A stretch of DNA of 28,935 nucleotides from a virus, in the IMG/VR virus record IMGVR_UViG_3300026077_000017, positions 1 to 28,935 of that record; one strand, given 5' to 3'. Every line of letters begins with the position of its first letter. The first letter of the stretch is position 1. This document shows, piece by piece, positions 1 to 7,864 of the stretch. The notes beneath the pieces are model-generated. The model saw only the letters and a program-made list of their open reading frames with translations. It searched no databases and was not told the DNA's origin. The translations under genes and the position numbers were made by a program.

Positions 1-1
1 C

Positions 2-325
2 TATGACATCATGGCAGAGCTGACTACATTCATTCAGAGAGGTCCAGCATGGGAGGCAGAGGAAGGATGTAACGATGACCTTGCTATGTGTCTGGTTATC
101 TTCGCATGGATAGCAACTACGGATTATTTCCGTGAGTTACATGACGATGATGTACGGTTGAAGATGTATCAAGAGCAGAAAGAAGGAATAGAAGCAGACA
201 TGGCTCCATTTGGTTTCATAGATAACCATATTGACTATGAACAGACTATAGTAGATGATGAAGGTACTCAGTGGAATGTAGATGAGTATGGAGATAACTC
301 ACACATGTGGGAATATCTGTCGTGA
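2..325 (+). CDS. 17: Terminase large subunit gp17, C-terminal fragment
   Basis: This is the 3' end of the DNA-packaging motor gene; the reading frame is already open at the left edge (Tyr-Asp-Ile before the first Met at position 11), so the Met is internal and the gene starts outside the window. The visible part carries the end of the RNase H-like nuclease domain: the stretch EEGCNDDLAMCLVIFAWIAT matches the family pattern in which the Asp after the Asn/His contributes to the metal-binding catalytic site. The ATPase domain lies upstream and is not seen. Its position directly before gp18 matches the T4 order 17-18-19-20. It ends in an acidic tail. Its stop overlaps a GTG start of the next gene (GTGA). 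The identification rests on motif and synteny. Confidence 0.82.
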   Translation, partial: YDIMAELTTFIQRGPAWEAEEGCNDDLAMCLVIFAWIATTDYFRELHDDDVRLKMYQEQKEGIEADMAPFGFIDNHIDYEQTIVDDEGTQWNVDEYGDNSHMWEYLS

Positions 326-558
326 GCATAGAAGATGACTTCTCTCTTGAGCATTTATTATTTAAGGAGAGGAAGTGTAGATTCTGTGGACAGACTAAAA
401 GTTTATTAGAAGATTTTTATCTAACAAGAAAGGATAGAGGTAATAATCCATCAGCATATGCGTATGAGTGTAAGTCTTGTACCATATGGAGAGTCAATAG
501 AAAGAGAACTAGAAAGAGACCTTTACCACCATACCTAGCAGACTACCCTGACTGGTAA
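322..558 (+). CDS. Small CxxC/CxxC zinc-binding protein
   Basis: This encodes a 78-aa basic protein of unknown role. I chose the GTG at 322, which overlaps the terminase stop as GTGA, the coupling used throughout this genome; an upstream in-frame GTG at 307 would add five residues. Two cysteine pairs are visible: CRFC at residues 19-22 and CKSC at 50-53, followed by an Arg/Lys-rich stretch (NRKRTRKR). The pattern CxxCG-x-K-x-L-x-x-F then CKxC resembles the zinc-binding front half of endonuclease VII/HNH-type nucleases, but no catalytic His/Asn motif follows, so nuclease activity is not supported. A nucleic-acid-binding zinc protein tied to packaging or late expression is an inference from charge and location. 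Confidence 0.6.
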   Translation: MSIEDDFSLEHLLFKERKCRFCGQTKSLLEDFYLTRKDRGNNPSAYAYECKSCTIWRVNRKRTRKRPLPPYLADYPDW

Positions 559-594
559 TCACGGCTTGATTCCCCAGTGGAAAAACACGTTTCG

Positions 595-601
595 ATAAAT
601 A
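595..601 (+). promoter_or_regulatory. Late promoter (ATAAATA) for gp18
   Basis: The sequence GATAAATA lies 42 bases upstream of the gp18 start in an 84-base intergenic gap. It matches the T4 late consensus TATAAATA except for the first base, and it resembles late elements described in marine T4-like phages. No -35 element is needed for gp55-type promoters. A good Shine-Dalgarno (TAGGAG, 628-633) follows nine bases before the gp18 ATG. Confidence 0.65.
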
Positions 602-642
602 ATTTCAGCATCCAATTTGGAATACACTAGGAGATTTAACAG

Positions 643-3414
643 ATGGCATCGACACAACTTTCACCAGGAGTTGTCGTTCTAGAAAGAGATCTTACCAACG
701 TAGTAAACGCAACAGTAGATAATATTGCTGCTATCGTTGGTTCTTTTGAAAAGGGACCTGTAGAGCAGGTAACTAATGTAACCAGTGAGAAAGAATTACT
801 TTCTATATTCGGCAAACCTACGGACTATAACTACGAATACTGGTTTAGTGCGGCTCAATTCTTACTATACGGAGGTACTGTTAAGGTAGTCCGTGCAGTT
901 AACGATTCACTTAAAAACGCAATAGATACTGCACAGTTTACTGTATCTACGTTTAGTGCATCAGACACAATATTAACAGTTGCTTCTGCAACAGACTTCG
1001 ATGTTAATGATGTCCTTCAAATAGATGCTGAATTAGTAACTATCTCCAGTGTTTCTGGTAATGATGTAACAGTTGCACGTGGACAGTTAGCAACATCTGC
1101 TGTATCTCACGCTGCTGCATCTTCAATCACATTGATTGAGCCAGCTGGCACATCAACAACCATCGCTGAAGGTGGAACATATAGTGACAGTGACGTAACT
1201 CTATCAGTTACATCTGCTGCTGCTCTTGGTGCAGGTACTAACTCATACATCAGGATTGATGATGAGATTCTTCAGGTATCTTCTATTGCTGGTAACGATC
1301 TAACCGTTGTACGTGCTCAGTTAGGAACAACTGCTGCTGCACACACTGATGGATCTACTATTACTCTCCAGAATGTTACAACTAACAAGACTGAGATTAA
1401 TGAAACAACTGCTACTGGTGTTACTGCTCCTCTAATTAAAAACTTAGAGACATATGAAGCTAACGTAGAAACTGCTGCTAACAACTGGAAGTGGGGAGCA
1501 AAGACTGCTGGATCATATGGTAACTCATTACGTGTTGTAGTTACAGACGCTGGTCCTGATCAGGTTTTATATCTTGCACAACCAACATCTGCTGAGTGGG
1601 AATTCGTTAACAACGCAGAGATATCCTTCTCTAACGCTAACATCTATGGTCGTGTATATGACTACACTGTTATTGTTACATTCAAGGATGACGCTGAGTT
1701 AGTTGGATCCTTCGAGAAAGACAACTATATCACTGCTGTTAGTGGTGGTGTTACAGGTCGTGTTGTTGCATACGATAAAGTAAATCGTAAGTTGGAAATC
1801 ACTATTGATGGTACATCATCTGATATACTTGAAGTTAATGATACCGTTACTGAGTTAGCAAACAACTCTAACACACCTGGATCTGCTACTGGAGACAAGG
1901 GAGACATCGAATCAATCACACGTGAGTTACGTGTTGCATTGAATCAAGCATCACCTAACTTCCAAGCAAACCAGACAGTTACTGATGCAAACGCTACAAG
2001 TATAGCCATTGCTAACGTAGAGTCTGACTATGAGGGAAGACTATACGGAGAGAACACAAAGTGGATCAACGTTGCTGCTAGACCTACAACCTCTGCATGG
2101 GTATCAGAAAGAGGTGGACACAATGACCTAATGCACATTTTGGTTATTGATGGAGACGGAAAGATCACAGGAACTCCTAATGCAGTTCTTGAGAAGCACC
2201 TTAATGTTTCTAAAGCAAACGATGCTAAGTCACCTCAAGGTGATAACATCTATTACAAGGATGTAATTAAGCAGTACTCTTCTTACCTATATTGGGGTAG
2301 TCATGAGACTTCTAACATCTATGATAAGAACACTGTTGTAAGTGGTGTGCTTGGTGTTTCAGGTATCAACAGAGAGTTTGATATCATCAAAGCATCTAAC
2401 CCTCTTAACAACCTAGATGATCCAACAGGATTGAATCCTCTAGCAGTGCCTCTACTTGGTACTAAGAACCGTGCAACTATTCGCTACTCACTACAAGGTG
2501 GTGTAGATGGATACACGATTCAAAGGCCAGACATACTTGGTGCATACGATCTATTCAATGATGCAGAAACTGTAGACATTGATTACCTACTCATGGGTCC
2601 ATCTATGAGTGGTATAGATGATACGATTGCTAAAGCACAGCATGTAATTTCTATTGCTGCTGCACGTAAGGATTGTATCGCATACATCTCTCCTTATCGT
2701 GGAGATATAATTGGTCAGACTAAGACATCAACAATAGTACAACGCACAGTTAACTATTATGACCAGTTAAGCAGTACATCATACGCTGTATTTGACAATA
2801 ACTACAAATACATATATGATAAGTATAGCGATAAGTACCGTTACATTCCTTGTAACGCTGACGTTGCTGGATTAACATTATCCACAACTTTACAACAGGA
2901 GCCTTGGTATTCACCTGCTGGCTTTAACAGAGGACAACTTCGTAACGCAATTAAACTTGCTTACTCTCCTCTAAAAGATCACAGAGATTCCTTATATGCT
3001 TCACGCATCAACCCAATCGTAGCCTTCCCTGGACAGGGTATCGTACTCTTCGGAGACAAGACTGCACTGAGTTATGTGTCTGCCTTTGACAGAATTAACG
3101 TTAGACGTTTATTCCTAGTCATGGAAGAAGCAATTTCAGAGGCTGCTAAGACCCAACTATTTGAGTTGAATGACGAGTTTACTCGCCAGCAATTTAAGAA
3201 CATTGTTGAGCCTTACCTACGCAGTGTCCAATCAAGACGTGGTATAGTTGACTTCCTCGTAGTCTGCGATGGAACTAACAACCCTGCTGAGTCGATTGAC
3301 CGTGGTGAATTCTACGCAGAGATATTTGTGAAACCCACAAGATCTATCAACTTCATCACATTGACCTTCACTGCAACTAGAACTGGAGCAAGCTTCAGTG
3401 AGCTAGTTTCGTAA
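643..3414 (+). CDS. 18: Contractile tail sheath protein gp18
   Basis: This is the tail sheath subunit, which polymerises around the tube and contracts to drive it through the host envelope. At 923 aa it is well above the roughly 660 of T4 gp18. The N-terminus (SPGVVVLERDLTN, then AAIVGSFEKGPV) is the usual sheath entry segment. The C-terminal domain (about residues 860-920) ends in the typical FLVVCDGTNNPAESIDRGEF and VKPTRSINFITLTFTATR segments. The extra length includes two related beta-rich repeats, residues about 106-164 and 183-242, each with the layout xxLxVxSA, IDxExxxVSSxxGND, TVxRxQL, SITL. Start choice: TAGGAG nine bases upstream and a late promoter before it. gp19 follows after 67 bases, as in T4. 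Confidence 0.95.
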   Translation: MASTQLSPGVVVLERDLTNVVNATVDNIAAIVGSFEKGPVEQVTNVTSEKELLSIFGKPTDYNYEYWFSAAQFLLYGGTVKVVRAVNDSLKNAIDTAQFTVSTFSASDTILTVASATDFDVNDVLQIDAELVTISSVSGNDVTVARGQLATSAVSHAAASSITLIEPAGTSTTIAEGGTYSDSDVTLSVTSAAALGAGTNSYIRIDDEILQVSSIAGNDLTVVRAQLGTTAAAHTDGSTITLQNVTTNKTEINETTATGVTAPLIKNLETYEANVETAANNWKWGAKTAGSYGNSLRVVVTDAGPDQVLYLAQPTSAEWEFVNNAEISFSNANIYGRVYDYTVIVTFKDDAELVGSFEKDNYITAVSGGVTGRVVAYDKVNRKLEITIDGTSSDILEVNDTVTELANNSNTPGSATGDKGDIESITRELRVALNQASPNFQANQTVTDANATSIAIANVESDYEGRLYGENTKWINVAARPTTSAWVSERGGHNDLMHILVIDGDGKITGTPNAVLEKHLNVSKANDAKSPQGDNIYYKDVIKQYSSYLYWGSHETSNIYDKNTVVSGVLGVSGINREFDIIKASNPLNNLDDPTGLNPLAVPLLGTKNRATIRYSLQGGVDGYTIQRPDILGAYDLFNDAETVDIDYLLMGPSMSGIDDTIAKAQHVISIAAARKDCIAYISPYRGDIIGQTKTSTIVQRTVNYYDQLSSTSYAVFDNNYKYIYDKYSDKYRYIPCNADVAGLTLSTTLQQEPWYSPAGFNRGQLRNAIKLAYSPLKDHRDSLYASRINPIVAFPGQGIVLFGDKTALSYVSAFDRINVRRLFLVMEEAISEAAKTQLFELNDEFTRQQFKNIVEPYLRSVQSRRGIVDFLVVCDGTNNPAESIDRGEFYAEIFVKPTRSINFITLTFTATRTGASFSELVS
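958..1368 (+). repeat. Two tandem diverged repeats inside gp18
   Basis: Two copies of an approximately 60-residue module are encoded at about 958-1134 and 1189-1368. Shared landmarks are LQIDAELVTISSVSGNDVTV versus IRIDDEILQVSSIAGNDLTV, then ARGQLATSA versus VRAQLGTTA, then SITL versus TITL. Similarity is clear in protein and weaker in DNA, so the duplication looks old. Modules with this pattern are found as add-ons in various phage structural proteins; here they probably form surface-exposed domains on the sheath. Confidence 0.7.
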
Positions 3415-3481
3415 TTAAGTAAACTCGTGGCACGGCTAAGATAACATCATCGTGCTCAACCTCTAATAGGAGCAATACAAA

Positions 3482-4174
3482 ATGTCAGCATTCGACAGCC
3501 AGACTTATCCTGGTCAGTCCGAGGGTAAGCAAATAAACGCACCGATTCTAGACTTTAGAAATAGAATCGGTGACCTTGCCCGTCCTAACCTGTTTCAGGT
3601 TGAGATCGGATTTCCACAGATAGTAGACAACGGTACACCTCAGTCAGGTGCTACCCCAGGATCACAAGAACAGAGAGGAGAAGAAAGTGCGGGGGGATCT
3701 CGTGGCGGATCTGGAGCCTCTTCTAGTTCACTTGCTTCTTTCCTAGTGAAAGCAGCAAACATCCCAGCTTCAACAGTTGGAGTAATCGAAGTGCCTTACA
3801 GAGGTAGGTCACTTAAGATTGCAGGAGACAGAACCTTTGAGCCATGGACAGTTACCGTCCTCAACGATAAAGGATTCGCACTTCGTTCCAAGTTTGAAGA
3901 GTGGTCTACTAAGATTCAGGCATTACACCAGAATCTACAAGCACCTAGAGTTATTGCAGAGTATCAATCTGATGCTCTTATCAGACAATACGACAGACAA
4001 GGTGCAGTGGTTAGATCTTACAAGTTTGTAGGAATATGGCCTTCAACAATATCCGCTATTGATCTAGCATGGGATAGCAACGATACTCCAGAAGAGTATA
4101 CTGTTGAGTTCCAGGTTCAGTACTGGACATACGCAAGTGACGCTAACGCTGGTAACGCAGTTTCCGTCGCCTAA
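3482..4174 (+). CDS. 19: Tail tube protein gp19
   Basis: This is the inner tail tube subunit through which DNA passes. At 230 aa it is longer than T4 gp19 (about 163). The N-terminus has NRIGDLARPNLFQVEIGFP, followed after an insertion by FLVKAANIPASTVGVIEVPY, the beta-strand hallmark of gp19-type tube proteins, and a C-terminal ISAIDLAWDSNDTPEEYTVE segment that fits the same fold. Residues about 49-83 are a Gly/Ser/Gln/Glu-rich, probably disordered insertion. AGGAG lies nine bases before the ATG. No late promoter is obvious in the 67-base gap from gp18, so co-transcription with gp18 is likely. The stop codon TAA forms part of the next late promoter. Confidence 0.92.
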   Translation: MSAFDSQTYPGQSEGKQINAPILDFRNRIGDLARPNLFQVEIGFPQIVDNGTPQSGATPGSQEQRGEESAGGSRGGSGASSSSLASFLVKAANIPASTVGVIEVPYRGRSLKIAGDRTFEPWTVTVLNDKGFALRSKFEEWSTKIQALHQNLQAPRVIAEYQSDALIRQYDRQGAVVRSYKFVGIWPSTISAIDLAWDSNDTPEEYTVEFQVQYWTYASDANAGNAVSVA

Positions 4175-4177
4175 ATA
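4171..4177 (+). promoter_or_regulatory. Late promoter (CTAAATA) for gp20, overlapping gp19 stop
   Basis: CTAAATA sits on the gp19 stop codon: the TAA at 4172-4174 is both the stop and the core of the promoter. It lies about 26 bases before the gp20 ATG, leaving room for a short leader with an AAGGA ribosome site. It fits the family seen before gp18, the gp67-like gene and gp22. Confidence 0.55.
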
Positions 4178-4202
4178 CTTTATAATGCAAAAGGACAGAT
4201 AA

Positions 4203-5813
4203 ATGTCACAACTGTTTGGTTATTCAATTGAACGTAAAAAGAAGGGTCTTAAATCAGTAGGCCCTTCTTTTGTTACGAAAGATACGGATGATGCAGCACA
4301 ACCCATTGTGGCAGGTGGTTACTTTGGTCAATACGTTGACCTCGGTGACGCTGCCAACAAAGCAAGTGATGTGGATCTTATCGGTAGATACCGTGAGATG
4401 TCATTACATCCAGAGGTAGACCAAGCAATTGGAGATATCGTCAATGAAGCCATCGCTGGTGATCTAGATGATCACCCAGTAGATGTAGAGCTCTCAAACC
4501 TAAGGGTTTCTGAGTCTGTAAAGAAAAGAATTAGAGAAGAATTTAATAACGTTTTAAGTTTATTAAATTTTGATCAGAAAGCATATGATATCTTCCGTAG
4601 GTGGTACATCGACGGAAGACTTTTTTATCATAAGATGATCAACCCTGATAATCCTGCTGAAGGATTGACGGAGTTAAGGTATATTGATCCTAGAAAGATT
4701 AAAAAGGTTATCGAATATGATAAACCTAAGGATAGATTATCACCTGCTGATCCAGAAGTTAACACACTAGTACCTAAGAGTGTAGAGTATTTCATTTATT
4801 CACCTAAAGGACTACGTGGGTATGAGAATAGAGGATTAAAAATAGCACCTGATGCAGTATGTTTTGTCCACTCTGGACAATTAGATATGCAGCGTAACTA
4901 TGTGCTATCACATCTACATAAAGCTATTAAGGCAACTAACCAGTTGAGAATGATTGAAGATTCACTGGTTATTTACCGCATGTCTCGTGCACCAGAGCGT
5001 AGAATATTCTATATAGATGTAGGTAATTTACCTAAGCAGAAAGCAGAGCAGTACCTTAAAGAGGTAATGTCTCGCTATAGAAACAAGTTAGTATATAATG
5101 CTGACACAGGAGAGATAAGAGATGACAAGAAGTTCATGTCAATGCTCGAAGACTTCTGGTTACCAAGAAGGGAAGGCGGTAGAGGAACTGAAATCTCTAC
5201 GCTCCCAGGTGGACAGAATCTTGGAGAACTTGAGGACATCAAATACTTCCAGAAGAAACTCTACCGTGCATTAAATGTACCTGAGTCACGTCTGGAATCT
5301 GATAGTTCATTTAACGTGGGTAGGTCTGCTGAGATCACACGTGATGAAGTAAAATTCCAGAAGTTCATCGCAAGACTCCGCAAGAAATTCTCTGACTTAT
5401 TCAACGATCTTCTTAAGACACAATTGGTACTCAAGGGTGTAGTAACTTTAGAAGAATGGGATGAATATAAGGAGCATATCCAGTATGATTTCGTTGCTGA
5501 CAACTACTTCAGTGAGTTGAAAGAGCAAGAGATTATGAATGAGCGTATGGCTCTAGTCGCTCAAATGGATCCTTTTGCTGGTAAATATTTCTCACTTGAA
5601 TACATGCGTCGTCAGATATTACGTCAGACAGATGAAGAGTTTAATGAGATACAAGAGCAGATGGACACTGAGATCCAAGAGGGTAAACTTGTAGATCCTG
5701 TAGAGATGCAGAAGTTAGAAGTTGCTCAAATGGAGATGTCTTTGATGCCTCCTGAGCCAGATCCTGCGGAAGCAGGTATTAGTCCTGCGGACTATAAAAA
5801 AGGAGATATCTAA
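4203..5813 (+). CDS. 20: Portal vertex protein gp20
   Basis: This is the portal subunit, a dodecameric ring at one vertex of the head that initiates prohead assembly and forms the DNA channel; the packaging motor docks on it. Its length, 536 aa, matches T4 gp20 (524). Recognisable segments include WYIDGRLFYHKM (residues 134-145) and LRYIDPRKIKKV (158-169), typical of T4-type portals, plus a long charged helical C-terminal region. It lies between gp19 and the core/protease genes, as in T4. A short AAGGACAG ribosome site precedes the ATG. The stop TAA is again embedded in a late promoter. No frame disruption is seen. Confidence 0.95.
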   Translation: MSQLFGYSIERKKKGLKSVGPSFVTKDTDDAAQPIVAGGYFGQYVDLGDAANKASDVDLIGRYREMSLHPEVDQAIGDIVNEAIAGDLDDHPVDVELSNLRVSESVKKRIREEFNNVLSLLNFDQKAYDIFRRWYIDGRLFYHKMINPDNPAEGLTELRYIDPRKIKKVIEYDKPKDRLSPADPEVNTLVPKSVEYFIYSPKGLRGYENRGLKIAPDAVCFVHSGQLDMQRNYVLSHLHKAIKATNQLRMIEDSLVIYRMSRAPERRIFYIDVGNLPKQKAEQYLKEVMSRYRNKLVYNADTGEIRDDKKFMSMLEDFWLPRREGGRGTEISTLPGGQNLGELEDIKYFQKKLYRALNVPESRLESDSSFNVGRSAEITRDEVKFQKFIARLRKKFSDLFNDLLKTQLVLKGVVTLEEWDEYKEHIQYDFVADNYFSELKEQEIMNERMALVAQMDPFAGKYFSLEYMRRQILRQTDEEFNEIQEQMDTEIQEGKLVDPVEMQKLEVAQMEMSLMPPEPDPAEAGISPADYKKGDI

Positions 5814-5816
5814 ATA
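5810..5816 (+). promoter_or_regulatory. Late promoter (CTAAATA) after gp20, overlapping gp20 stop
   Basis: CTAAATAG covers the gp20 stop (TAA at 5811-5813), 22 bases before the core-protein ATG. It has the same stop-codon fusion as at the gp19/gp20 junction. Confidence 0.5.
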
Positions 5817-5837
5817 GTTTTATATTAATGAATCATT

Positions 5838-6104
5838 ATGCCTACTGAAGTAGCAAGAGATATCGTAAACGCACTGTTTGCGGGTAAGAAAGATCTCTCA
5901 GATTATGTTGTCCAAGGTTTGAATGCGAAAGCAGTCGATGCCATTGATGCACATAAGCAAGAGGTTGGAAAACATATGTTCAAACCACAGGAAGACGGTC
6001 CTGAAAACACCGAGCAACCTGAGGATGCAGCACCTGAAGCTTCAGCTGAAACTGAAAACGAAACCGAGGTAACTAAAGATGAAACTGATCAGGGAGGAGA
6101 TTGA
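5838..6104 (+). CDS. 67: Prohead core protein, gp67-like
   Basis: This 88-aa protein sits between portal and protease, the slot held by gp67 and gp68 in T4. The first 50 residues are amphipathic and helical (PTEVARDIVNALFAGKKD). The rest is a very acidic Glu/Asp/Pro/Ala-rich tail. Small size and an acidic tail are expected of a scaffold core component that is degraded by the gp21 protease during maturation. Only one gene occupies the slot, so a separate gp68 is missing or replaced. Sequence similarity alone is weak; the call rests on position, size and composition. Its 3' end overlaps gp21 by 26 bases. Confidence 0.65.
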   Translation: MPTEVARDIVNALFAGKKDLSDYVVQGLNAKAVDAIDAHKQEVGKHMFKPQEDGPENTEQPEDAAPEASAETENETEVTKDETDQGGD

Positions 6105-6726
6105 AACTGCTAAAGTAACAATCACTGAAGGTAAGAATGGTAAGAAAAACCATTTTATCGAAGGTGTGTTTTTGCAGGGGGAGATCAAAAACCGCAATGG
6201 TCGGATGTATCCTATCTCGACCTTACAAAGAGAAGCCGCAAGTTACAATCAAAAGTATATTGAGAAGGGACGTGCACTAGGAGAGTTAGGTCATCCAGAT
6301 GGTCCTACTATCAACCTAGATAGAGTGTCACATCTCATTACTTCCCTTAAACAGGAAGGTAATAACTATGTTGGCAAGGCAAGACTATTGGACACACCAA
6401 TGGGTAACATTGCCAAGAACCTCATTGATGAGGGTGTCAAGTTGGGAGTTTCATCCCGTGGACTTGGTACCATAAGAGAAAGAGATGGTGTTAAAGTTGT
6501 CATGGATGACTTTATGCTCGCAACTGCTGCCGATATAGTAGCAGATCCTTCCGCACCAGATGCTTTCGTCAATGGAATCATGGAAGGACGTGAATGGATC
6601 TACAATAGTGGAGCAATTCAAGAGCAAACAGTGGAGCAAATCAAGAAAAGAATTGATAATGCTGCACTAAATCAAATGGAAGAGGTAAAACTTTCCGCAT
6701 TTAATCAGTATTTACAGCAATTGTAA
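6079..6726 (+). CDS. 21: Prohead core maturation protease gp21
   Basis: This is a serine protease that assembles inside the prohead, then cleaves scaffold, core proteins and the gp23 N-terminus. Its length of 215 aa matches T4 gp21 (212). Catalytic landmarks of the herpes/T4-type (S77) proteases are present: His72 in GELGHPDGPTI, Ser125/126 in GVSSRGLG, and the trailing DIVADPSAPDAF segment. The start lies inside the 3' end of the core-protein gene (26-base overlap), which suggests translational coupling. The first residues (MKLIREEIETAKVTITEGKN) fit the usual family start. The substrates gp22 and gp23 are the next two genes. Confidence 0.93.
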   Translation: MKLIREEIETAKVTITEGKNGKKNHFIEGVFLQGEIKNRNGRMYPISTLQREAASYNQKYIEKGRALGELGHPDGPTINLDRVSHLITSLKQEGNNYVGKARLLDTPMGNIAKNLIDEGVKLGVSSRGLGTIRERDGVKVVMDDFMLATAADIVADPSAPDAFVNGIMEGREWIYNSGAIQEQTVEQIKKRIDNAALNQMEEVKLSAFNQYLQQL

Positions 6727-6738
6727 TTACCTGGTTGT

Positions 6739-6745
6739 CTAAATA
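6739..6745 (+). promoter_or_regulatory. Late promoter (CTAAATA) for gp22/gp23
   Basis: CTAAATAA lies in the 56-base gap after gp21, about 38 bases before the gp22 ATG. It is the only clear late element before gp22 and gp23; the 41-base gap before gp23 has none. Confidence 0.55.
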
Positions 6746-6782
6746 ACTAATAGCAATCGCATTTATCGATACGGAGACTACA

Positions 6783-7823
6783 ATGTCAGAAGAGATTACA
6801 AAAACTCTGGATGAATCAAGTGTAACCGCAGGAGCGAAGCCAGCAGAACCCCAAGGAAAACTTGGATCAGATGGTAGTAGTCTCGGTGGCGTACAAGATC
6901 TTGGAGGTCCTACACCTTTTAATTCAAAACCAGATGATGATAGCAACAAGTATAAGACTATCGCTGGTGGTAACGCCCAATCACCTACAACTAAACCATC
7001 TGATGCTTCCGCACAGAAGGCAGAATTTAGTGACAAGGGTGACGTAAAAGCAGGACACGAGCCAGAAGGCGACGTGATTGCTGAAGAGCCTGCTGAAGAA
7101 AAAGTTATAGAGGTAGATTTATCTGCTGACGTTGCTGCACTCACCGAGGGTGAGGAGTTAAGTGACGGATTCAAAGACAAAGCAAAGACTATCTTTGAAG
7201 CTGCAGTTGTCTCACGTCTAAACGAAGAGCTAGAGCGAATGCATGAAGACTATGCAAAAGCACTAGAGCAAGAAATTGAAACCGTCAAGTCTGACCTTGC
7301 AGAAAAGGTAGACGAGTATTTGACATACGCTGTTGAAGGTTGGATGAAGAAGAACCAACTTGCAGTAGAGTCAGGTATTAAGGCAGAGATGGGAGAGTCA
7401 GTCCTATCTGGTATCAAACAAGTTTTTGTCGAGAATTACATTGATCTTCCCGACGAAAAAGTTGACCTTGTAGATGGTCTACAGGAGCAACTCAATAAAA
7501 TGGAGTCAAAACTCAACGAATCAATTGAAGAAAACGTTGGCTTGTCTAGGCAAGTTGGCGGCTATATTAAGAATGGGATTGTGACAGAGATTGCAGAGGG
7601 CTTAAGTCTCTCTCAGAAGGAGAAACTAGTCTCCCTCGCAGAAGCTGTTGAGTTTGATAATGAAGAAGCTTTCAAAGCGAAGGTTTCTACACTACGTGAA
7701 TCCTACTTCTCTACGAAGCCTGAGAAGACTACGGTCTCTGAGGATGTCCAAGTAGAGAACGCCCCTGAAGCTGGCAGTGCTATGGATGCATATTCACAAG
7801 CAATTGCTCGTTGGGCAAAATAA
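6783..7823 (+). CDS. 22: Major prohead scaffold protein gp22
   Basis: This is the internal scaffold around which the gp23 shell assembles; it is later cut into peptides by gp21. It has 346 aa against about 269 in T4. Residues 1-110 are low-complexity (Gly, Ser, Pro, Asp). Residues about 115-300 are highly charged and helical, with coiled-coil character (EELERMHEDYAKALEQEIE). The last 25 residues (AGSAMDAYSQAIARWAK) are a typical scaffold ending that would contact the shell. The ribosome site CGGAGA precedes the ATG. Position between protease and capsid, length and composition make the call secure; the extra length lies mostly in the low-complexity front. Confidence 0.9.
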   Translation: MSEEITKTLDESSVTAGAKPAEPQGKLGSDGSSLGGVQDLGGPTPFNSKPDDDSNKYKTIAGGNAQSPTTKPSDASAQKAEFSDKGDVKAGHEPEGDVIAEEPAEEKVIEVDLSADVAALTEGEELSDGFKDKAKTIFEAAVVSRLNEELERMHEDYAKALEQEIETVKSDLAEKVDEYLTYAVEGWMKKNQLAVESGIKAEMGESVLSGIKQVFVENYIDLPDEKVDLVDGLQEQLNKMESKLNESIEENVGLSRQVGGYIKNGIVTEIAEGLSLSQKEKLVSLAEAVEFDNEEAFKAKVSTLRESYFSTKPEKTTVSEDVQVENAPEAGSAMDAYSQAIARWAK

Positions 7824-7851
7824 ACTTATCCACATTCAAAAAAATTCGGAG

Positions 7852-7863
7852 TTAGTTAACTAA
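7852..7863 (+). promoter_or_regulatory. Perfect 12-bp palindrome in gp23 leader
   Basis: TTAGTTAACTAA is its own reverse complement and lies between the CGGAG ribosome site (7847-7851) and the gp23 ATG at 7865. The gap between ribosome site and start is 13 bases, longer than at the other virion genes (about 9). Pairing of TTAG with CTAA would shorten it. Function is unknown. Confidence 0.4.
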
Positions 7864-7864
7864 A

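Noticed and set aside
6701-7180. Minus-strand ORF of 159 aa opposite gp22
   Set aside because: Low-complexity Ser/Pro-rich translation, wholly overlapping the confident gp22 gene and the upstream gap; no ribosome site. All other minus-strand ORFs (for example 20270-20683 and 22116-22460) were rejected for the same reason.
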